The notes below the pieces were generated by a model. That model ran no database searches, had not been told where the DNA came from, and saw only the letters and a list, made by a program, of their open reading frames with translations. The position numbers were made by a program, and so were the translations under genes. This document shows, piece after piece, positions 1 through 10,192 of a stretch of 62,976 nt of DNA; within the stretch, counting starts at the first letter, position 1, and every line of letters starts with the position of its first letter. The DNA is from Craterilacuibacter sp. RT1T (GTDB lineage Bacteria > Pseudomonadota > Gammaproteobacteria > Burkholderiales > Chromobacteriaceae): positions 1 through 62,976 of the forward strand of contig NZ_JAMFLI010000014.1 of assembly GCF_023502145.1 (NCBI RefSeq), written 5' to 3'.

Positions 1-18
1 CTTATAAGGAGCAGCATC

Positions 19-144
19 ATGGGCAAAATCAGGCAGAGTACCAAGGAAGCCAAAAAACCGGCGGCGATGACCGCCAAAGAAAAGAAAGCCGCCAAGGCGA
101 TCAAGAAGCATCCCTTGAGTATCGCGCCGATCATTCCGCGTTAA
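19..144 (+). CDS. Small lysine-rich basic protein, 41 aa
   Basis: An ATG follows an AAGGAG ribosome-binding site 7 bases upstream and opens a 41-codon frame ending in TAA. The peptide is very basic. Its first 30 residues are almost all Lys, Ala and polar residues (blocks such as KEAKKPAAMTAKEKKAAKAI), and it ends in a short hydrophobic stretch, SIAPIIPR. There is no signal peptide or membrane segment. The composition would suit a nucleic-acid or ribosome-associated peptide, but I do not recognise a named family and assign no function. The strong Shine-Dalgarno and the inverted repeat just after the gene argue that it is real. The upstream context lies outside the window. Confidence 0.6.
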   Translation: MGKIRQSTKEAKKPAAMTAKEKKAAKAIKKHPLSIAPIIPR

Positions 145-180
145 ACCGCATACCGTCGCCACGAGCGGCTCTTGCCTGTT

Positions 181-232
181 GAAGCCATGCCTGCCCGTAA
201 ACATACGGCTGCCGGCATGGCTTCTGTCTTTT
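181..232 (+). terminator. Nested hairpin with T-rich tail after the small basic gene
   Basis: An 11-base outer stem (GAAGCCATGCC / GGCATGGCTTC) encloses an inner stem CCGTA-aaca-TACGG and is followed by TGTCTTTT. The position just after the 41-aa gene and before the LysR gene fits an intrinsic terminator, although the T-run is short and interrupted. Confidence 0.5.
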
Positions 233-305
233 ATGCGGCTTTGTCAACGGTGCTTTATTGGCCGAATCTGCTTACACTCACGCCCTTATTATCTGGAGCG
301 GGTGC

Positions 306-1235
306 ATGGAAACCAAATGGCTGCAGGATTTTTTGGTACTGGCCGAGGTGCGGCATTTTTCGCGTGCGGCTGCCCTGCGCCATATTACCCAGCCGGCCTT
401 TGGTCGCCATATCCAGGCGCTGGAGCAGGCCGTCGGGCAGCAGCTGGTGGATCGCAGCACGACGCCTATCAGCCTGACTGCTGCCGGCCGGCAGTTTCAT
501 AGTCTGGCGCGCTCGCTGGTGATGCAGCTGGAGCAGGGGCTGGATGCACTGAACGGGGCCGATCCTGCTCTGCTTCACCCCATCCGTATCGCCTCGCCGC
601 ATGCACTGGCTTCACCCCTGCTGCTGGATTTGATTTCCCCGCCGGATGCGGCACCGTCCGGTGACGGTTTTGCCGTCGATATCATGCGGGTCGATGAAGC
701 CGAGGCTGCGCTGACCGAGGGGCGGTGTGATTTTGTACTGGCATTTGATGTGCTGGCATTGCTCAAGCCGCCTTATCGCAGCCTGTTGCTGGGCAGCGGC
801 GAATTTCTGCTGGTGTCGGCACCCGGTGCCGATGGCCTGGCGGCTTTCAATCCCCGCGAACAACAGGTTCCCTATCTGCGCTACAGCGCCGATGCCTATA
901 GCGCCCGCTTGTTGCACCGGCATAATGTCGATGCAGCGCTCAGCCTGCGGCCGGTATTTGAAACCTCGATGTGCCAGCTGCTGGCCGAGATGGCGCTGCG
1001 CGGCGAGGGGGTGGCCTGGTTGCCGGACGTGCTGATTCGGCCCCAGCTTGCTGCCGGCACGCTGTGTCCCGTCGTGCCGGAATACCTGCATGTGCCGTAT
1101 CAGGTACGGCTGTATCGCCAGCAAGGTCGTCTGGCCGCTGCGGCCGAAACTTTCTGGCAGCATCTGGAAACCCGCCTGACCGGTGGCTGGCGTTTGCTGA
1201 CGCCATGGCATGAGGGCTCAGGCGAGGGCATCTGA
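306..1235 (+). CDS. LysR-type transcriptional regulator
   Basis: A 309-residue protein with the LysR layout: an N-terminal winged helix-turn-helix (METKWLQDFLVLAEVRHFSR, then AAALRHITQPAFGRHIQALE) in about residues 1-60, followed by a substrate-binding-type effector domain. The start chosen is the ATG after GGAG rather than an in-frame codon 48 bases upstream, because METKWLQDF is the usual LysR beginning. Its 3' end overlaps the 3' end of the convergent LysR gene by 18 bases. The target is not evident; the nearest gene on its own strand beyond the overlap is a DMT exporter. Effector unknown. Confidence 0.9.
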   Translation: METKWLQDFLVLAEVRHFSRAAALRHITQPAFGRHIQALEQAVGQQLVDRSTTPISLTAAGRQFHSLARSLVMQLEQGLDALNGADPALLHPIRIASPHALASPLLLDLISPPDAAPSGDGFAVDIMRVDEAEAALTEGRCDFVLAFDVLALLKPPYRSLLLGSGEFLLVSAPGADGLAAFNPREQQVPYLRYSADAYSARLLHRHNVDAALSLRPVFETSMCQLLAEMALRGEGVAWLPDVLIRPQLAAGTLCPVVPEYLHVPYQVRLYRQQGRLAAAAETFWQHLETRLTGGWRLLTPWHEGSGEGI

Positions 1236-2126
1236 CAGATAGTCGATAAAAACACGACATTTGGGTGGCAGCCGCCGGTTGGGTAAATTCATCAGCCAGA
1301 CCGTGCCCTGATAGGGACCGATAAACGCCCATTGCGGCAATATGGTCTGCGCGGCGCCGGATTGTAGTGCTTTATGCGCAATAAAGGATGGCAGGCAGGT
1401 AATGCCCATCCCGTCCAGCATGGCCTCCAGCCTGACTTCGCTGTGATTGCAGGCATAAGGCCCTGTTATGGCCACGCTGACTTCCTCTTCGCCCTTGCGT
1501 AGCGTCCAGCTATTGTCGCCGGGCGTCTCGGCCAGCAGCAGGCAGGCGTGTTTGGCCAGTTCCCGTGGGTGTTTGGGGTGTCCATGCTCAGCCAGATACG
1601 CCGTCGAGGCACACAGTTGTTGCCTGACCTGCATCAAGGGCCGCGCGACCATCGCTTCGGGTGGCGTCTCACTGATCAGCAACATCAGATCAATTTCATC
1701 CTTGACCGGGTGCGGGCTGGCATCCTGCAGGAGTAGTTGCAGCCTGATCTGGGGGAAGCGCTGCAAAAATCCGGCCACCAGCGGGTGAAGTACCCGCCGG
1801 CCGAAGGCCTTGGGTGCGCTGACGCGCAGCGTGCCTACGGGCTGGGCTGCGGCTTGCTGTGCCAAGTCGACAGCGGCTTGGGCCGAGGCCAGCATTTCTT
1901 TGCACAGTATGTAGATTTCTTTGCCGTGTTCACTCAAGCGCAATTGGCGGGTGGTGCGTTCCAGCAGTCTCATCCCCAATGCCTGTTCCAGGCGGCTGAT
2001 CATGCGGCTGACGGCCGATGGCGTCAGATTCAGTGTGCGTGCAGCGCCGGAAAAACTGGCGCAATCGACGACGCGCACGAAAACAGCCATGTCGGGCAGG
2101 GATTCATTCAGGTGATTGTTGTTCAT
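1218..2126 (-). CDS. LysR-type regulator divergent from a DMT exporter
   Basis: A 302-residue LysR regulator. The helix-turn-helix lies at about residues 10-70 (FVRVVDCASFSGAARTLNLT and SAVSRMISRLEQALGMRLLE), followed by a LysR substrate-binding domain. It resembles the broad group of one-component regulators that start with a DMAVFVRVVD-type helix. It is transcribed away from the EamA exporter gene, and the 87-base gap between them contains an inverted repeat, so control of that exporter is the natural inference. The ligand is unknown. Confidence 0.9.
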   Translation of the reverse strand: MNNNHLNESLPDMAVFVRVVDCASFSGAARTLNLTPSAVSRMISRLEQALGMRLLERTTRQLRLSEHGKEIYILCKEMLASAQAAVDLAQQAAAQPVGTLRVSAPKAFGRRVLHPLVAGFLQRFPQIRLQLLLQDASPHPVKDEIDLMLLISETPPEAMVARPLMQVRQQLCASTAYLAEHGHPKHPRELAKHACLLLAETPGDNSWTLRKGEEEVSVAITGPYACNHSEVRLEAMLDGMGITCLPSFIAHKALQSGAAQTILPQWAFIGPYQGTVWLMNLPNRRLPPKCRVFIDYLSDALA

Positions 2127-2154
2127 GGGGCATCAATCCTGTTCCGGAACTGCT

Positions 2155-2186
2155 GATTATCATGCAAATGGTCGTGGCAGATAATC
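2155..2186. promoter_or_regulatory. Inverted repeat in divergent LysR/exporter promoter region
   Basis: GATTATC and GATAATC form a perfect 7-base inverted repeat separated by 18 bases, in the gap between the divergent LysR gene and the DMT exporter. LysR regulators commonly bind interrupted dyads in such gaps, so this is a candidate operator. The spacing is wider than a classic T-N11-A box, so the reading is tentative. Confidence 0.4.
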
Positions 2187-2213
2187 CCGTTTGAATTTAA
2201 ATGGGAGGCGGGA

Positions 2214-3107
2214 ATGGCTGAAATCTTGTTGCTGATGTTGGCGCTGGTCTGGGGGACGAGTTATGGCGTCACCAAACAGGCCTTGTTGTGGTTTCCGCTG
2301 CTGGGTTTTCTGACCCTCAGATTCGCGTTCACTTTCCTGCTGCTGACGCCTGCGCTTTGGTCTGCACTGAAAAACGACAGGCGTGCCTGTCTGCAGGTGG
2401 GCTTGCCACTGGGGGTATTGTTGTGGGCGATCTTTGTATGCGAGACCAAGGGCGTCGCGTTGACCAGTGCTGCCAATGCAGCCTTCCTGATCAGTCTGTG
2501 TATTGTGCTGACGCCTTGGCTTGAGTGGATTTTTACGCGGCGCAGGCCGGATGCCTCCATGCTGCTGGCGGCACTGGTTTGCTGCCTGGGCACATTTCTG
2601 CTGGTCGGTGGCGGGCTGGGGTTCGGCGCCGGGGATGCGTGGATGCTGGCAGCTGCCATCTTGCGTGCACTGATGGTCTGCCTCAGCCAGCGCCTGCTGT
2701 CTGGTAGTCGTTTGTCTTCGCTGGCGGCGACCGGTTTGCAGACCGGTGTCGCCGCCAGCTTGTGCGCCTTGCTGTGGTGGTGGCAGGGCCAGCCTTTGCC
2801 GGCCTTGCCGGTTAATCCTGGGTTCTGGCTGGCACTGGCTTATCTGGTCCTGTTTTGTACTTTGTTTGCCTTCTTTGTCCAGAATTGGGCTGCGCGCTGC
2901 TGTAGCCCATCCCGGGTGGTGGTGCTGACAGGAAGCGAGCCTTTGTTCGGTGCCTTGTTTGCCAGCGCCGTGCTGGGTGAAACCCTGTCGCTTCAGGGCG
3001 CTATCGGGGGCGGATTGATTTTTCTGGCTACGCTGTGGGTGTCACTGGCAGGCAAAGCAGGTGCCAAGCCAGACAGCCGCCCCAAGCCTGCTGTGGCTGA
3101 GGTTTAG
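2214..3107 (+). CDS. EamA/DMT-family inner-membrane exporter
   Basis: A 297-residue, strongly hydrophobic protein with about ten predicted membrane segments arranged as two EamA repeats. The first begins LLLMLALVWGTSYGVTKQAL (the WG(T/S)SY motif typical of EamA carriers). The second ends with the characteristic RVVVLTGSEPLFGALFASAV, matching the usual E-P-(V/L)-F-A segment. DMT carriers of this type export amino acids, metabolites or drugs; the substrate cannot be read from sequence. GGGAGG precedes the ATG. The divergent LysR gene is its probable regulator. The C-terminal tail after the last helix is short and basic. Confidence 0.88.
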   Translation: MAEILLLMLALVWGTSYGVTKQALLWFPLLGFLTLRFAFTFLLLTPALWSALKNDRRACLQVGLPLGVLLWAIFVCETKGVALTSAANAAFLISLCIVLTPWLEWIFTRRRPDASMLLAALVCCLGTFLLVGGGLGFGAGDAWMLAAAILRALMVCLSQRLLSGSRLSSLAATGLQTGVAASLCALLWWWQGQPLPALPVNPGFWLALAYLVLFCTLFAFFVQNWAARCCSPSRVVVLTGSEPLFGALFASAVLGETLSLQGAIGGGLIFLATLWVSLAGKAGAKPDSRPKPAVAEV

Positions 3108-3251
3108 CCATGCTTTCGCCTCAGGCTTGCGGTGCGGGTGTCGGGCCGGGCGGGGGTGATGCCGATCCGGCATGGCCATACCGTTTTTGGCACTTCACAT
3201 CGCCTGCCTGATCCGGACAATTGCTTGGGTCGTCCATCCTCACCGCAGATC

Positions 3252-4385
3252 ATGAATCCTTCCTTGCTGACGCTGGCCGATTTTTACCGGGCCTTTCCCA
3301 AAGTCGAACTGCACTACCATCTGCTAGGCGGTGTGCGTCTGGCGACCATGCTGGATCTGGCGCACAAATATGGTGTCGCCCTGAGCGAGCGCGAAGCCAA
3401 GTGTTATTACCGCGCCCATCAGGCCGAAACCGGCGAAAGCCGGGGCGGTATTGATGCGCTGACTCTGCTGTATCGCCTGATGCGCGAGCCTGCCGACTAT
3501 GTGCGGGTATTGCGCGAGGTGGCCGCCGATGCCCATGCCTGCGGTGTGCGCTACCTGGAAACTTTCTGGAACCCGTCCGATACCGAGCTGGCTTACGAGG
3601 TGGTGACGGCGGCGTTGCTGTCGGCGATCGAGCAGGTTCGGGCTGAATTGGGGCTGGTGATCCGCCTGATTCCGTCCATCAACCGTGAAAAATCGCCGGA
3701 AGAAGCGGTGGCGATGGTCGAGGCCATGCTTGCCCATCCGCATCCGGGTGTGCCGGGTATCGGCATTGATTACCGGGAAGGCAATGCGCCGGTCGAGCAG
3801 TTCTGGAAAGCCTATCGTCTGGCGCGACAAGGCGGGCTGAAGCTGACCGCCCATTGTTCCGAATTCGGCCTGCACTGGCGCAATGTCGAAACCGGCGTCG
3901 AGTTGATCGGGCTGGACCGCATCGATCACGGCTACACCATTGTCGACAATCCCGCGCTGGCGGCGCGCTATGCCGCCTCGGGCATCCCCTTTACCGTGAT
4001 TCCTTCCAATACCTTTTATTACCGCCAGTGGCCGGATGTGCGCCAGTGGCGCGAGCTGCATCCTATCCGCCAGATGGCCAGACTGGGCCTGTCGATTATT
4101 CCGGGTACCGACGACTGGCACATTCATGATACCGATGCCGCCAATTGCTACCGGGTGATGGTGGAGGAGTTCGGTTTCGATCTGGACAGCCTGCGCCATA
4201 TGCTGGCGCTGGGCGTGCGTGCCAGCTGGATGAATGAGGCGGACAAGACCGCGTGCGCATCCGCGTGGCTGGCCGAGTTTGATGCGCTGCGTGCCCGCCT
4301 GCAGGCCGAGCCCGTCATTCCGGCCGAACAGCTGATCCGTTACCGCCCGCGGGCCACCTACCCAACACAAGGAGAGGGCGCATGA
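3252..4385 (+). CDS. Adenosine-deaminase-family amidohydrolase
   Basis: A 377-residue metal-dependent deaminase of the ADA/AMP deaminase superfamily. The expected active-site series is present: HxH at residues 21-23 (ELHYHLLGG), HCSE at 201-204 (in place of the usual HAGE, keeping His and the catalytic Glu), RIDHG with His226, and paired Asp287-Asp288 (GTDDW). It should hydrolytically deaminate a purine or similar ring in the cytoplasm. The HYHLLGG and HCSE wording departs from textbook adenosine deaminases, so the exact substrate is open. The start is placed where family homology begins, because no good Shine-Dalgarno supports any candidate start. Its stop overlaps the start of an NCS2 purine permease by four bases (ATGA), which points to purine salvage. 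Confidence 0.8.
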   Translation: MNPSLLTLADFYRAFPKVELHYHLLGGVRLATMLDLAHKYGVALSEREAKCYYRAHQAETGESRGGIDALTLLYRLMREPADYVRVLREVAADAHACGVRYLETFWNPSDTELAYEVVTAALLSAIEQVRAELGLVIRLIPSINREKSPEEAVAMVEAMLAHPHPGVPGIGIDYREGNAPVEQFWKAYRLARQGGLKLTAHCSEFGLHWRNVETGVELIGLDRIDHGYTIVDNPALAARYAASGIPFTVIPSNTFYYRQWPDVRQWRELHPIRQMARLGLSIIPGTDDWHIHDTDAANCYRVMVEEFGFDLDSLRHMLALGVRASWMNEADKTACASAWLAEFDALRARLQAEPVIPAEQLIRYRPRATYPTQGEGA

Positions 4386-5701
4386 ACGCCACCCGTCAAC
4401 GCATCGCACGCTGGTTCGATTTTGCCGAAAACGCGACCGGCTTTCGTCAGGAAATCATCGCCGGGCTGACTACCTTTGCCACCATGGCGTATATGGTGGC
4501 GGTAGTGCCGGGTATGCTGGCCAAGGGCGGGCTGCCATTCGATGCGGCGCTGACCGTGACCATCCTGATGACGGTGATCACCACGCTGGCGATGGGCATC
4601 TATACCAACCGTCCCTTTGTGCTGGGGCCGGGTCTGGGCAGCGTGGCGATCTTCTCGTTTACCCTGCTGGGCAGCGGCGTGCCGCTGCCGGTCGCCAATG
4701 GCATCGTCCTGATCAGCGGCGTGCTGTTTATGCTGGTTTCCTTCCTTGGCGTACGTGACTTTGTGGTGCGGGTGATTCCGCACGGGGTTAAGGTCTCGGT
4801 CGGGGTCGGCATCGGCCTGTTTATTGCGCTGTTGGGTTTCAAACAGGCCGGCATTATCGTGGCCGATGCCAGAAAGAACGTGCTGGTGTTCGGCGACCTG
4901 CTGGCGCCGCCTACGCTATTGGCTATCGCCGGCTTTTTTCTGGTGCTGTGGCTGACTACGCGCAAAGTACGCGGCGGCATTATTCTCGCCATTGCGCTGA
5001 TTACCGCGCTGGCCATCCCGCTGGGTCTGGCGCGCGTACCGGAGAGCCTGATTTCGCTGCCGGCTAACTTCAGCGCACTGGCTTTCGATATGGATGTGAT
5101 GGCGGCGTTGAGTCCGGCCTATCTGCCCTTTTTGCTGGCCTTTTTCATTCCCGACTTTTTCTCGACCTTGGGCACCTTGCTCGGGGTGGGGGCGCAGGCG
5201 GGCTATCTGGACAAGAATGGCAACCTGCCGGGCATAGACCGCAACTTCCATGTCGACTCCTGTGCCACCACCCTGGGCGCATTTTTCTCCTGCCCGGTGC
5301 TGACCACCTATGTCGAGAGTTCGGCCGGGGTGCAGGCGGGCGGGCGTACCGGCTTTACCGCAGTGGTGACGGCGCTGTGCTTTGCGCTGACGCTGTTTGT
5401 CGCGCCGCTGGCCGGCATGATCCCGGCGGCGGCTACCGCGCCGGTGCTGATGTTCATCGGCATCAGCATGATGGGGTCGATTCGCAAGGTCGATTTCGAT
5501 GATGTCACCGAATACCTGCCGGCCTTTGTCTGCGTCGCCATCAGCATCTTCAGCTTCAATGCCGGCAACGGTATCGCGGCGGCCATGTTGGTGTATGCCT
5601 TCCTGAAAGTGGCCGCCGGGCGCTGGCGCGAGGATCACTGGTCGGTGTATCTGATTGCGCTGTTGATGATTTACTACTTTTATATCGTGGCGCAGCATTA
5701 A
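4382..5701 (+). CDS. NCS2-family purine permease (AzgA-like)
   Basis: A 439-residue polytopic transporter with about 13 membrane segments. The N-terminus (FRQEIIAGLTTFATMAYMVA) and the segment GPGLGSVAIFSF match the AzgA/GhxP branch of nucleobase:cation symporter-2 carriers, which bring adenine, guanine or hypoxanthine into the cell with protons. AAGGAGAGG sits just before the ATG, inside the end of the deaminase gene, so the two are translationally coupled. The pair probably imports and deaminates a purine base or nucleoside. The choice between adenine and hypoxanthine/guanine cannot be made from sequence alone. Confidence 0.85.
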   Translation: MNATRQRIARWFDFAENATGFRQEIIAGLTTFATMAYMVAVVPGMLAKGGLPFDAALTVTILMTVITTLAMGIYTNRPFVLGPGLGSVAIFSFTLLGSGVPLPVANGIVLISGVLFMLVSFLGVRDFVVRVIPHGVKVSVGVGIGLFIALLGFKQAGIIVADARKNVLVFGDLLAPPTLLAIAGFFLVLWLTTRKVRGGIILAIALITALAIPLGLARVPESLISLPANFSALAFDMDVMAALSPAYLPFLLAFFIPDFFSTLGTLLGVGAQAGYLDKNGNLPGIDRNFHVDSCATTLGAFFSCPVLTTYVESSAGVQAGGRTGFTAVVTALCFALTLFVAPLAGMIPAAATAPVLMFIGISMMGSIRKVDFDDVTEYLPAFVCVAISIFSFNAGNGIAAAMLVYAFLKVAAGRWREDHWSVYLIALLMIYYFYIVAQH

Positions 5702-5728
5702 CTGCCGCTGGCCGGCAGCCGGTACCGG

Positions 5729-6145
5729 CTAGGCCGGCTGCTGCTGCCAGCGTGCGCGCAGGTTGTCGTACAGCCAGTTAAATGCCAGCGCATACACCAG
5801 AAAAAATAGCGCCGTGCCCGCGTCAAGCAAGAAGGCCTGCCACAGGCTGCACTTCATCAGCCAGGCCACCAGCGGCACCGAGACCAGCAGCAGGCCGGCT
5901 TCGAAGCTGATGCTGTGCACAATGCGTATAGGCAGCTTGCGCGTGATGCGATCGCCCGGCACCAGTCGGTCGAAGACATAGTTGAAGGCAATATTCCACG
6001 CCATCGCGGTGAGCGAGACCGAGATCATCACCACGCTCATCAGACTGTGGTTTTCGCCCATGATCCAGCTGGTCGCAGGGATCAGCATGGCCAGCGCAAT
6101 GACTTCGAACAGGCAGGCATGCAGGCAGCGCTCCCAACTTTTCAT
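5729..6145 (-). CDS. PACE-family efflux transporter (BTP domains)
   Basis: A 138-residue protein with four membrane helices built from two bacterial transmembrane-pair repeats. The PACE signatures are clear: RCLHACLFE near the start, [10 protein letters not shown] at about residues 49-58, RIVHSISFE at the start of the second repeat and FNWLYDN near the end. PACE pumps such as AceI export chlorhexidine and, physiologically, short diamines by proton antiport. The gene overlaps the end of the S-formylglutathione hydrolase gene by four bases (ATGA), so it is co-translated with the formaldehyde pathway. That is an unusual setting for this family. Confidence 0.85.
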   Translation of the reverse strand: MKSWERCLHACLFEVIALAMLIPATSWIMGENHSLMSVVMISVSLTAMAWNIAFNYVFDRLVPGDRITRKLPIRIVHSISFEAGLLLVSVPLVAWLMKCSLWQAFLLDAGTALFFLVYALAFNWLYDNLRARWQQQPA

Positions 6146-6981
6146 GCTTTCAGTGCCTGTGCGTGAAAGGCCAGATGTTCATCGATAAAGCTGGCGATAA
6201 AGAAATAGCTATGGTCGTAGCCTGCTTGCCGGCGCAGCGTCAACGGGTAGTCGGCATGGCCGGCGGCCGTCAGCAGGGCATCCGGGTGGAGCTGGCTGTC
6301 GAGAAAGGCGTCGGCTTCTCCCTGGTCGATCAGTAGCGGCAGGCGCTCGCTTGCCTGTGCCATCAGTTCGCACCCATCCCATGCCCGCCAGTTGTCCTGA
6401 TCGGTACCCAGATAGGCGCTAAAGGCCTTGATGCCCCACGGGCAGTCCATGGGGTGGCAGATGGGGGCGAAGGCCGATACCGAACGGTAGTGGCCGGGGT
6501 TGCGTAGCGCGCAAACCAGCGCGCCATGCCCGCCCATTGAGTGGCCGCTGATGGATTTCCTTTCACTTAGCTTGAAGTGGCTGGATATCAGTGCCGGCAA
6601 CTCGTGCACCACATAGTCGTGCATGCGGTAGTGCGATTGCCAGGGCAGGGCGCTGGCATTGAGGTAAAAGCCGGCACCTTGCCCCAGATCCCAGGCGCCA
6701 TCATCCGCCACCTGATCACCGCGCGGGCTGGTGTCGGGGCAGACGATAGCGAGGCCAAGTTGGGCGGCCATGCGCTGGGCGCCGGCCTTTTGCACGAAGT
6801 TTTCATCATTACAGGTCAGGCCGGACAGCCAGTACAGCACCGGCGTGTGGGGGCCGGCATCTGGCGGCAAATAGATGGAAAATGTCATCTCGCAGTCCAG
6901 CGTGCTTGACGGGTAACGCCAGCGTTGCTGGCTGCCGCCAAAGCAGCGTTGGTCGGCGAGTTTTTTTAGTTGGGTATTCAT
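6142..6981 (-). CDS. fghA: S-formylglutathione hydrolase
   Basis: A 279-residue esterase of the esterase D family. It cleaves S-formylglutathione to formate and glutathione, the second step of glutathione-dependent formaldehyde detoxification. The nucleophile elbow [10 protein letters not shown] is present, as is the late GYDHSYFF segment carrying the catalytic His; the family hallmark [20 protein letters not shown] lies near residue 50. I chose the ATG preceded by AGGA over one six codons upstream, which gives the usual length of about 280 residues. It follows the glutathione-dependent dehydrogenase gene by 17 bases on the same strand, confirming the pathway. No FrmR-type repressor gene lies next to the operon. 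Confidence 0.93.
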   Translation of the reverse strand: MNTQLKKLADQRCFGGSQQRWRYPSSTLDCEMTFSIYLPPDAGPHTPVLYWLSGLTCNDENFVQKAGAQRMAAQLGLAIVCPDTSPRGDQVADDGAWDLGQGAGFYLNASALPWQSHYRMHDYVVHELPALISSHFKLSERKSISGHSMGGHGALVCALRNPGHYRSVSAFAPICHPMDCPWGIKAFSAYLGTDQDNWRAWDGCELMAQASERLPLLIDQGEADAFLDSQLHPDALLTAAGHADYPLTLRRQAGYDHSYFFIASFIDEHLAFHAQALKA

Positions 6982-6998
6982 CTCTATCCTGGATGGCA

Positions 6999-8216
<1,218 letters not shown>

Positions 8217-8286
8217 TCAGGCGCTACACTTGCCAGCCTTGCGGTGCACTTGCCGCGCCAGACATTTGAAACCTGCCTTGAACGCT

Positions 8287-10188
8287 ATGCCGACCCGTCC
8301 TTGCGTGCTGTCCATCATCCCGCCGATGACCCAGCTCAATACCCCATACCCGTCTACCGCCTATCTGACCGGCTTTTTGCGCGAGCAGGGTTTTGCCGCC
8401 AAACAAGAAGACTTGGCGCTGGCGCTGGTGCTGGCACTTTTTTCACGCCCCGGCCTCGCTGCTTTGCGCGATGCCGCGCAACAGTTGCCGGTCAAAAAAC
8501 GCAGCGCACAGGTGCGGCATTTTCTTGAGCAGTATGATGCTTACGACGCAACGATTGCACCGGCGCTGGCTTTTTTGCAGGGGTCCGACCCGACCATCGC
8601 CCACCGTATTGCCAGCCGCGCTTTTTTGCCGGAGGGGCAGCGTTTTTCGGTGATCGATGCCTATTTCGATCCGGAGGAGCCGGACGCCGATCCGCTGGCC
8701 TGGGCCTTCGGTGCGCTCGGCAGCAGTGACCGTGCGCGCCATCTGGCGACGCTGTATCTGGATGATCTGGCCGATGTGTTGCGCGATGCGGCCGATGAAC
8801 GCTTCGAGTTCGTGCGTTACGCCGAACGTCTGGCCATGAGTCAGCCCACTTTCGAGCCTTTGGCTGCCGCCCTTGCCGCCAAACCGACCCTGGTGGATGC
8901 TACCCTGACGTCCCTGGTGACAGAAGCGCTGGCGCGCCATCAGCCGGATGTGGTGCTGCTATCGGTGCCGTTTCCCGGTTCGGTGTATGCCGCATTCCGT
9001 ATTGCGCAGACCATCAAAGCGGTCAATCCGGCGATTAAGACCGTGCTGGGCGGCGGTTTCGTGAATACCGAACTGCGCGAGCTGAAAGAAACGCGGGTCT
9101 TCGATTACTTCGATTTTGTCACGCTGGACGATGGCGAGCGCCCGCTGCTGGCGCTGCTGGACCATATCGCCGGCAAACGTTCGCGCGAGCGTCTGGTGCG
9201 CACGTTTGTGCGCGACGAGGGGCGCGTGCGTTATGTGAACTTCCCCGAGCCGGATGTGCCGTTTGCCGAGTCGGGCACGCCGACCTGGGATGGCCTGCCT
9301 ATCCGCCAGTATCTGAGCCTGCTGGACATGCTCAACCCCATGCACCGGCTGTGGTCGGACGGGCGCTGGAACAAGCTGACGGTGGCGCATGGCTGCTACT
9401 GGAAAAAGTGCAGCTTCTGCGATGTCTCGCTCGACTATATCTCGCGCTACGAAACCGCATCGGCCGAGCTGCTGGTCGATCGCATCGAGGCCATCATTGC
9501 CGAGACCGGGCAGAGCGGCTTTCATTTTGTCGACGAAGCCGCGCCGCCTAAGATGCTCAAGGCGCTGGCGCTGGAATTGTTGAAACGCAAGGTGGCGATT
9601 ACCTGGTGGGGCAATATCCGCTTTGAAAAATCGTTCAGCCCCGAGCTCTGCCAGCTGTTGGCGCAAAGCGGTTGCATCGCCGTGTCCGGCGGTCTGGAGG
9701 TCGCATCCGACCGCCTGCTCAAACTGATGAAAAAGGGCGTGTCGGTCGATCAGGTCGCGCGGGTGACGCGCGACTTTACCGAGGCCGGGGTGCTGGTGCA
9801 CGCCTATCTGATGTACGGTTTTCCAACGCAAACGGTACAGGATACAGTCGATGCACTGGAGTATGTGCGCCAGCTATTCGAGGCAGGCTGCATCCAGTCC
9901 GGCTTTTTCCATCGCTTTGCCTGTACCGTGCATTCGCCGGTAGGCAAAAATCCGGAAGAATACGGCATCAAGCTGCTGCCGCTGCCTGAAGTCAGTTTTG
10001 CCAAGAACGATGTCGGCTTCACCGACCCGACCGGCACCGATCACGCATTAATGGGCGAGGCGCTGACCAAGGCGCTGTACAACTATATGCACGGCATCGG
10101 TCTGGATTGGGAAGTGCGGCGCTGGTTTAGCGTACGCGTACCCAAAACCCGCGTGCCGCGCCATTTTGTGGCGCGGGCACTGGGCTGA
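8287..10188 (+). CDS. B12-binding-domain radical SAM protein
   Basis: A 633-residue protein beginning CVLSIIPPMTQLNTPYPSTA, which is typical of B12-binding radical SAM enzymes that list periplasm-free, cytosolic reactions. A cobalamin-binding-like Rossmann region spans about residues 215-300 (PDVVLLSVPFPGSVYAAFRI and the GGGFVN loop). The radical SAM domain starts near residue 365 with Cys370, Cys375 and Cys378. This gives CX4CX2C, one residue longer in the first gap than the usual CX3CX2C. Later segments such as FHFVDEAAPP and SGGLEVASDRLLKLMKKGV match the SAM barrel. The product and substrate are unknown. It is convergent with doxX with only four bases between stops. Confidence 0.85.
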   Translation: MPTRPCVLSIIPPMTQLNTPYPSTAYLTGFLREQGFAAKQEDLALALVLALFSRPGLAALRDAAQQLPVKKRSAQVRHFLEQYDAYDATIAPALAFLQGSDPTIAHRIASRAFLPEGQRFSVIDAYFDPEEPDADPLAWAFGALGSSDRARHLATLYLDDLADVLRDAADERFEFVRYAERLAMSQPTFEPLAAALAAKPTLVDATLTSLVTEALARHQPDVVLLSVPFPGSVYAAFRIAQTIKAVNPAIKTVLGGGFVNTELRELKETRVFDYFDFVTLDDGERPLLALLDHIAGKRSRERLVRTFVRDEGRVRYVNFPEPDVPFAESGTPTWDGLPIRQYLSLLDMLNPMHRLWSDGRWNKLTVAHGCYWKKCSFCDVSLDYISRYETASAELLVDRIEAIIAETGQSGFHFVDEAAPPKMLKALALELLKRKVAITWWGNIRFEKSFSPELCQLLAQSGCIAVSGGLEVASDRLLKLMKKGVSVDQVARVTRDFTEAGVLVHAYLMYGFPTQTVQDTVDALEYVRQLFEAGCIQSGFFHRFACTVHSPVGKNPEEYGIKLLPLPEVSFAKNDVGFTDPTGTDHALMGEALTKALYNYMHGIGLDWEVRRWFSVRVPKTRVPRHFVARALG

Positions 10189-10192
10189 TCTT

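Noticed and set aside
5700-5735. GC-rich inverted repeat between the NCS2 permease and PACE genes
   Set aside because: The stem can form, but there is no T-run on either strand, so a terminator call is not supported.
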